DNA of 64,000 nucleotides from Latrodectus hesperus (Eukaryota; Arthropoda; Arachnida; Araneae; Theridiidae): NCBI GenBank assembly GCA_037975125.1, contig CM075850.1, positions 68,396,890 to 68,460,889 of the forward strand, read 5' to 3'. Shown piece by piece: positions 59,348 to 64,000 of this stretch (position 1 is its first letter; each line of letters starts with the position of its first letter). The notes under the pieces were generated by a model. It saw only the letters and a program-made list of their open reading frames with translations, ran no database searches and was not told where the DNA came from. The position numbers and the translations under genes were made by a program.

Positions 59348-61922
59348 TGAAAAAGTATTTAAGTAAATAAATCCAAGAGCAGTCAAGTTCTTCAAATTTC
59401 TCTGGTCAGCGACAGGACAGCAAAGCGCTATCAATATCCCAGGCTTTGATATATTACATATTATTTTCCGAAAACTCCCTTAATGAAATAACAGTCCAAT
59501 AAAATTTTATTCTTGCACAATGCATAAAAAATATGTTTATAAGCTGTATTTTGAGATACTTGCTATTTACATTACAATGTAAAATTGCATTTCAAAATAT
59601 ACGATTAAAATATAATGATAAAAAAATTTCTTTAAATAAAAGCAAGAAATTCACATTGATGGCAAATATTCGCTCTCGGCTTTTTGCTACAATATATACC
59701 AATAACTAATTTAAAAAACACTTAACTCAATATCAACACTATAATTTTTTTTTGAAATAACTTTAAAAAAATTAAAATGTCCATATGATAAATAAGCTTG
59801 GAAATATTTTACCAAAAAAATAATCTCTGCGTTTTATCTCACACAAAAGAGGTAATATTTAGTTTGCTCTCCCGTCTCTGAGCCATTCTTATCACGTAAA
59901 TTAGATTTTCAACAATAATAAACTTTATATTATTTCTTTTTTCAGTTTTTCAATTCAGTAACTGTTGAGACTGAAAAGTGCGGCATTTTATAAAACGAGT
60001 GAAATCTCATGAAGTACAAAGCGTAAGAGTATATTGGCAATAATTTCTTTAAATTATGTAAAAGTTGTAACAGACTGGAAAGAAATGGATTCTCTCATAC
60101 AGAATAGGATATAATATTCTTGAACACTTTAAATAACGTATTTAAGGAATAAAATCTTAAGGCAATTATTTATTTATTGTTTTTATTCAGTGAATAGCTT
60201 TCTCCTTACTAATATCCTATGCAGTTTTTACCTCTTATCAGAAAGCTCCATCAAAAATGCTAATTATTATTCAACAATTGTGAATGCATTGTTGAATTAA
60301 AAAAGTAACACAATTTATTAGAGTTTAATCATATCTGAGAGGTTTTAAAGAAAATTCTATATAAAGTTGATTACAAAATATAATTCCATATGAGCTGTTA
60401 TTTTGTCAATCCATGTAGTCTTTTCTAAAGTAGCAACGAAAGTGTTAATTCTGATACACAGTTAATCTTCTACAAGCTATATTTAAATCTAAATAGGTGC
60501 CCTGCTTAAAAATTTTACTGGAAAATTTATCGAAATCAAACTTTATACATTGAACATTGTGTTGTAATTTCTTATATTCAATATTACAATAATTGATACT
60601 TCAACTGAGATAACTACACAAGTTCACAGCTTGTTTGTTAACTTTTACTCTCATTGATTTTTGTTGGCCAACATTTTCTCTTTGACTAGATACTTCACCT
60701 TCTCACAAACACTTTTTTCTTTGTTTTGTATTACTTTTGTCTATATGATTGTTGGATATATCATCTCCGACAGTATTCTATCCAGTCATCTCAGCATCAC
60801 AATATATTGTTTTTGCCAAAGTTTAAACAATGCATAAGGAAATGCGCAGTACATTTTGTTAGGATGATGTACGTACCATCATTAATTTATAAACAGTTTG
60901 TGTAGATAAAATTTCTATTGTAGATGAATTGTTCACATTATTCGAACAATACATATCAACTGGATTCTTGGTGGAATTCACTTTCACTGTTATGCACAGT
61001 TTAACAAAATATTTGCTTAAGATTGCTTAGAATAGTGAAAAAATAACTAGAAGATAAGCAGAATTAATAATAATTGTCACTCACATTTTGTATAGGATGT
61101 TTCTATCCAATCATATTACATTATAAAGCAGTAATAGATAATTATTTCACATCAGAAAAAAAATTGTTATGTAAAGGAATATTACATATGTACATTGAAG
61201 GTGGACAAATTATTTTTAAGTGGGTTTTCCTTATTCTTATTTATTTTAGGTTTGAGCCTTATTTTGCCGTCCTATTTAAGACTAAATAGCAATATTTAGT
61301 TTTTATTTTTAAATGTTGCCAAAAATATAAATAATAGAAATCAATAATATATTTTTCAAATTTGATGAAAATAAATTGTGTGTTACAATAATAAATATAT
61401 CATGTTTTGTGAATTATTTAAATTCAAAAAAGTCATATTCATAATTGGCCATTTATGTGACAATTTATCAAAATATAACTGTCATGTTAGATAAGGTTCA
61501 ATGAGGTTCAACACAGGACATTACTCCATGTCAAATGACAACTTATTTTAAGAGAAACCATTTTCTAAGAACAAAAACTTAATATATTAATGCTTTAATC
61601 ATACTATTATACAGAAAATCCAATGTGTGATACTCTCCCATTAAAATTATTTAATATCGTTAAAAATAAAATAAACGGAACCACAATGCCACAGTTAATT
61701 TTCATGAGATCCTAAATTGAAAAATGCAATAAGGTTCCTATGTTTTCTACTACCTTTTCCAATAGTGGATTGTGGCAATATTTTTCATCAGTTTATTTTT
61801 GAAACAACCTTATTTATCGCTCAAAGGTCAGTTTTAGCTAAAAAGAGTTAATTAGACCAGAGCTTATAGCATAAATTGGGTTTCGAACCATTATCAGATA
61901 TTATATTTACTATTCTGTGATT
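59348..61922. other. AT-rich DNA with no supported feature
   Basis: No gene, RNA or repeat is supported. The 71-residue frame at 61074-61289 has no motif. Confidence 0.5.
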
Positions 61923-62051
61923 GAACAGATATTATTAGATTTACTGTTCTACGTTGAACAGATATTATAAGATTTATTCTATGTGGAACAGATATTATTA
62001 GATTTACTGTTCTATGTGGAACAGATACTATTAGATTTACTGTTCTCTACA
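61923..62051. repeat. 33-bp tandem array, four copies
   Basis: Units beginning gaacagatattattagattt start at 61923, 61956, 61986 and 62019 (periods 33, 30, 33). The ends read ctgttctatgtg. The 11-residue repeat in the plus-strand frame (EQILLDLLF) results from the 33-bp period and is not evidence of a gene. Confidence 0.92.
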
Positions 62052-62419
62052 CCAGATTTCAAAGTACTTACATTCATAGTGATACGTAATGTTTTTGACA
62101 GTTACAATTCATTTATAAATCGCTCAAGTGGCTTAAAGTATTCTGTTCAGCGTTGTATATTACTTGAACATTAATAATAAATATGTGTATTCTATGTGTG
62201 TATAAATTCTTAAAAGTATATGTAATATATTATTAAATACAATCCATCAATTACTAACATGCTCACTGCCCTTCTTCAATAATGTTCTGAACAATTCATT
62301 CAACTAAAAAACAAGGTTAATTCAAACAATGACATGCAATTTGAACTAACTAACTAGTTAAATGTTAAAATTTTCGGAGCATTGTCGCAATTTGAAGAAA
62401 AGTCTACAAATGGTAAAGC

Positions 62420-62425
62420 TGATAA
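62420..62425 (+). promoter_or_regulatory. GATA-type site (TGATAA)
   Basis: A WGATAR match about 240 bases upstream of the signal-peptide exon. It is common by chance in AT-rich DNA and is noted because insect immune-gene promoters often pair GATA and kB sites. Confidence 0.2.
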
Positions 62426-62551
62426 AACATGAACTTCAAATCCAATCAGCTAAATCATGCAATATTTTGTTGATTCATATTAAAATAAAAAAAGAATAAA
62501 GCAAACATACGTCAAATGTCAAATATTTCATTGTGCGCTGTCTTTCTTCGC

Positions 62552-62561
62552 GGAAATTCCC
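62552..62561 (-). promoter_or_regulatory. Consensus Rel/NF-kB site
   Basis: GGAAATTCCC on the plus strand is GGGAATTTCC on the minus, a full match to GGGRNNYYCC. It is 100 bases before the ATG at 62661, in a short stretch of raised GC. In arthropods Dorsal/Dif/Relish-type factors use such sites in immune genes. One 10-bp match is not proof of binding. Confidence 0.4.
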
Positions 62562-62660
62562 ATTTACAATCGTTTCTAGAGCACAGTAACTCTTAGGTGA
62601 AATCATTGTGTTTTTAAGCATTTTTGCGTTCCAATTTAATGTACTTTGGATCTCAGAAAA

Positions 62661-62718
62661 ATGAGAATTCTAGTTTTTATTCTAATACCTCTGGCCATGA
62701 TGACAGTTGTTAATGCAG
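62661..62718 (+). CDS. First exon of a secreted protein gene (signal peptide)
   Basis: ATG at 62661 opens a 19-codon run starting MRILVFIL and ending VVNA, a textbook signal peptide: basic residue at position 2, a hydrophobic core from Ile3 to about Val17, and Ala at -1 with a small-residue pattern at cleavage. The exon ends one base later at G62718 with donor GTAAAAAG, a phase-1 intron directly after the cleavage site, the common arrangement of small secreted proteins. The start context agaaaaATG suits arthropod initiation. The mature protein is not in the window and no acceptor with convincing code follows before 64000. It may be an antimicrobial, venom-type or other secreted peptide; the upstream kB site favours immune use weakly. 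Confidence 0.55.
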
Positions 62719-63873
62719 GTAAAAAGTATTTATATTTTTTTATATTAAATAAATAATCATTAATAAATCAATAAATGTTGTTTAACTATAAAAAAATAAA
62801 TATCACAATGATGAATATTTTTAATATAACAGTGTTACGTCATATTGAATATATTTAATTCATAGATTTAGAAAATTATCTATTAGTAAGAGTTTATAGA
62901 ACAATAAATTTAATATGCAAGATTTCCAAAATTATCTAGAAGATTTGTGATAAAAGCATACATTAATTTTTAGGGTACTTACATATATGCTTAACAATTA
63001 TTGAAATTGCGTTATTAATCATTACTTTCAAAATTTTTAATTTATGGTATAGGTACAATAATTGTATATAATTTGATGAGAATTTAATAAAATTGTTTAC
63101 CTAAAACAAAAATTAATTTTCTTTTTCTTAAAAAAATTTTTTTAGATAATCATTTTAGGCAATTAATACCTACACAGTGCACTTTAAAAAAATAAAACAT
63201 AGTCTCACCTAAAATTTACAAAATTTGATAAAATATGTTCCTAGTATTTAAAAACTTTTGTACAATCTATTCAGCTTTTACTTTTTTCACAATTAGTTTC
63301 TTATTGATATTAAAATAACTATAATATTAATGTTTAGTATTATTTTTCAAACCAATTCAAAACTACTTTTTAAGTTTAATTCAAATAATTCAAATAAAAA
63401 TTAAGTTAAAAACTGAAATAATAATTTTCAATTAACATTTTATTGAAATAAAGAGACGCAATCGAAATGTATAATTTTTTTCCCTGTTATTTTATATTTT
63501 TATTTTTCCGTTTTGCTTATCTTTTTGCGGTATAAAATCTTTTTGATCAGATGATAATTTTTGTCTATTATATTTTTTATTGACTGAAAAGAAAAAAACT
63601 GGCTATTAAAATTACAGAACAATAATTTTTGTCAAGGATATACAATTAATAAAACAAAATATATTGTTATATAATATGTTAGCTGAATCTATGCTTTAAA
63701 ATATACTGGCAATAATGTGCCAGTTAAATTATTTTGTACCCTCAAATTAAACTTGAATTAATTTTTTTTAGTTTTGAAAGGAAAAAACGTATGTCTGATG
63801 CTGTTTCGCTACATTATTATATGGCAATTTTAATCATTAATTTCATTACACGCACACACACACACATACACAT

Positions 63874-63925
<52 letters not shown>

Positions 63926-64000
63926 TCTGCCCAAAAGCAGTTGAAGTTGAATATATAGAGTTGTATTTACATCATCATACAGAGGAATTACTCACTAAAC
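62719..64000 (+). other. Presumed intron of the secreted-protein gene
   Basis: AT-rich, with no convincing second exon. It ends with a CA/TA microsatellite and a few bases of less biased sequence at the window edge. Confidence 0.4.
63849..63924. repeat. CA then TA compound microsatellite
   Basis: A run of CA repeats with interspersed TA passes into a pure TA tract. The open frame across it (His-Ile then Tyr-Ile repeats) is a repeat artefact. Confidence 0.96.

Noticed and set aside
61983..62174. Repeated EQILLDLLF peptide frame
   Set aside because: Same cause: a 33-bp array read in a fixed frame.
63734..63958. 74-residue open frame with His/Ile and Tyr/Ile repeats
   Set aside because: It is a reading through the CA/TA compound microsatellite.
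1..64000. CRISPR array, bacterial operon, phage or toxin-antitoxin system
   Set aside because: No spaced palindromic repeats, no dense same-strand genes and no ribosome binding sites; eukaryotic transposons and splice sites show a nuclear animal genome.
1..64000. Functional tRNA or rRNA genes
   Set aside because: No cloverleaf with paired acceptor stem and both boxes, and no rRNA-like conserved blocks, were seen; only a weak tRNA-like patch near 34220.

Overview
The window reads as AT-rich arthropod nuclear DNA, most likely from a spider or another arachnid. It has long gene-free AT-rich stretches, AT and CA microsatellites, decayed eukaryotic transposons of several superfamilies, and GT-AG-bounded exon candidates. 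It has no operons, ribosome binding sites, CRISPR arrays or dense gene packing. The organism call is inferred from the transposon mix (mariner, Tc1, a GTF2IRD2/ZBED-like hAT, a Jockey-type LINE, RTE-like LINE debris) and base composition; no host gene was identified by name.

Layout. 1-5480: AT-rich DNA with two old coding-like islands (about 1527-1990 and 4050-4560, minus strand), a 197-bp tandem duplication (2934-3330) and a T/TA tract. 5480-6600: decayed mariner on the minus strand. 6600-13250: mostly featureless, with a 70-bp TA microsatellite at 8450. 13255-14595: decayed Tc1 transposase (plus) split by a 232-bp insert between 15-bp direct repeats. 15719-16210: a 53-bp minisatellite with higher-order B-A-C order. 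18888-20848: a dispersed duplication and a 33-bp array. 23190-24370: decayed RTE-like reverse transcriptase (minus). 27459-27613 and 34597-34754: two plus-strand exon candidates with compatible splice phase, separated by a possible 7-kb intron that holds an RT C-terminal fragment (31355-31765) and a perfect 44-bp palindrome (28216-28259). 40425-44215: a nearly complete but mutated Jockey-type LINE on the minus strand (endonuclease, RT with FADD, RNase H, Cys/His tail). 45958-47097: a Tc1-like element with both terminal inverted repeats and TA flanks. 48110-48615: a diverged 253-bp tandem duplication.

54258-59347 is the most informative region. A hAT element is bounded by recognisable terminal inverted repeats and a perfect 8-bp target duplication. 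Its transposase gene is cut by a complete 1256-bp mariner, inserted at a TA between the two zinc-binding cysteines of the N-terminal BED finger. A fragment with an LTR-like core promoter (TATA plus initiator) lies in the other hAT arm. This gives a relative order of events.

The right edge (62661-62718) holds a candidate first exon encoding a signal peptide, ending in a phase-1 splice donor just after the predicted cleavage site. A consensus Rel/NF-kB site lies about 100 bp upstream. This is the best candidate for a live host gene; its remaining exons lie beyond the window. No wholly new system could be demonstrated. The strongest leads are the nested hAT/mariner/LTR locus, the kB-linked secreted-peptide exon, the exon pair, the 44-bp palindrome and the higher-order minisatellite.
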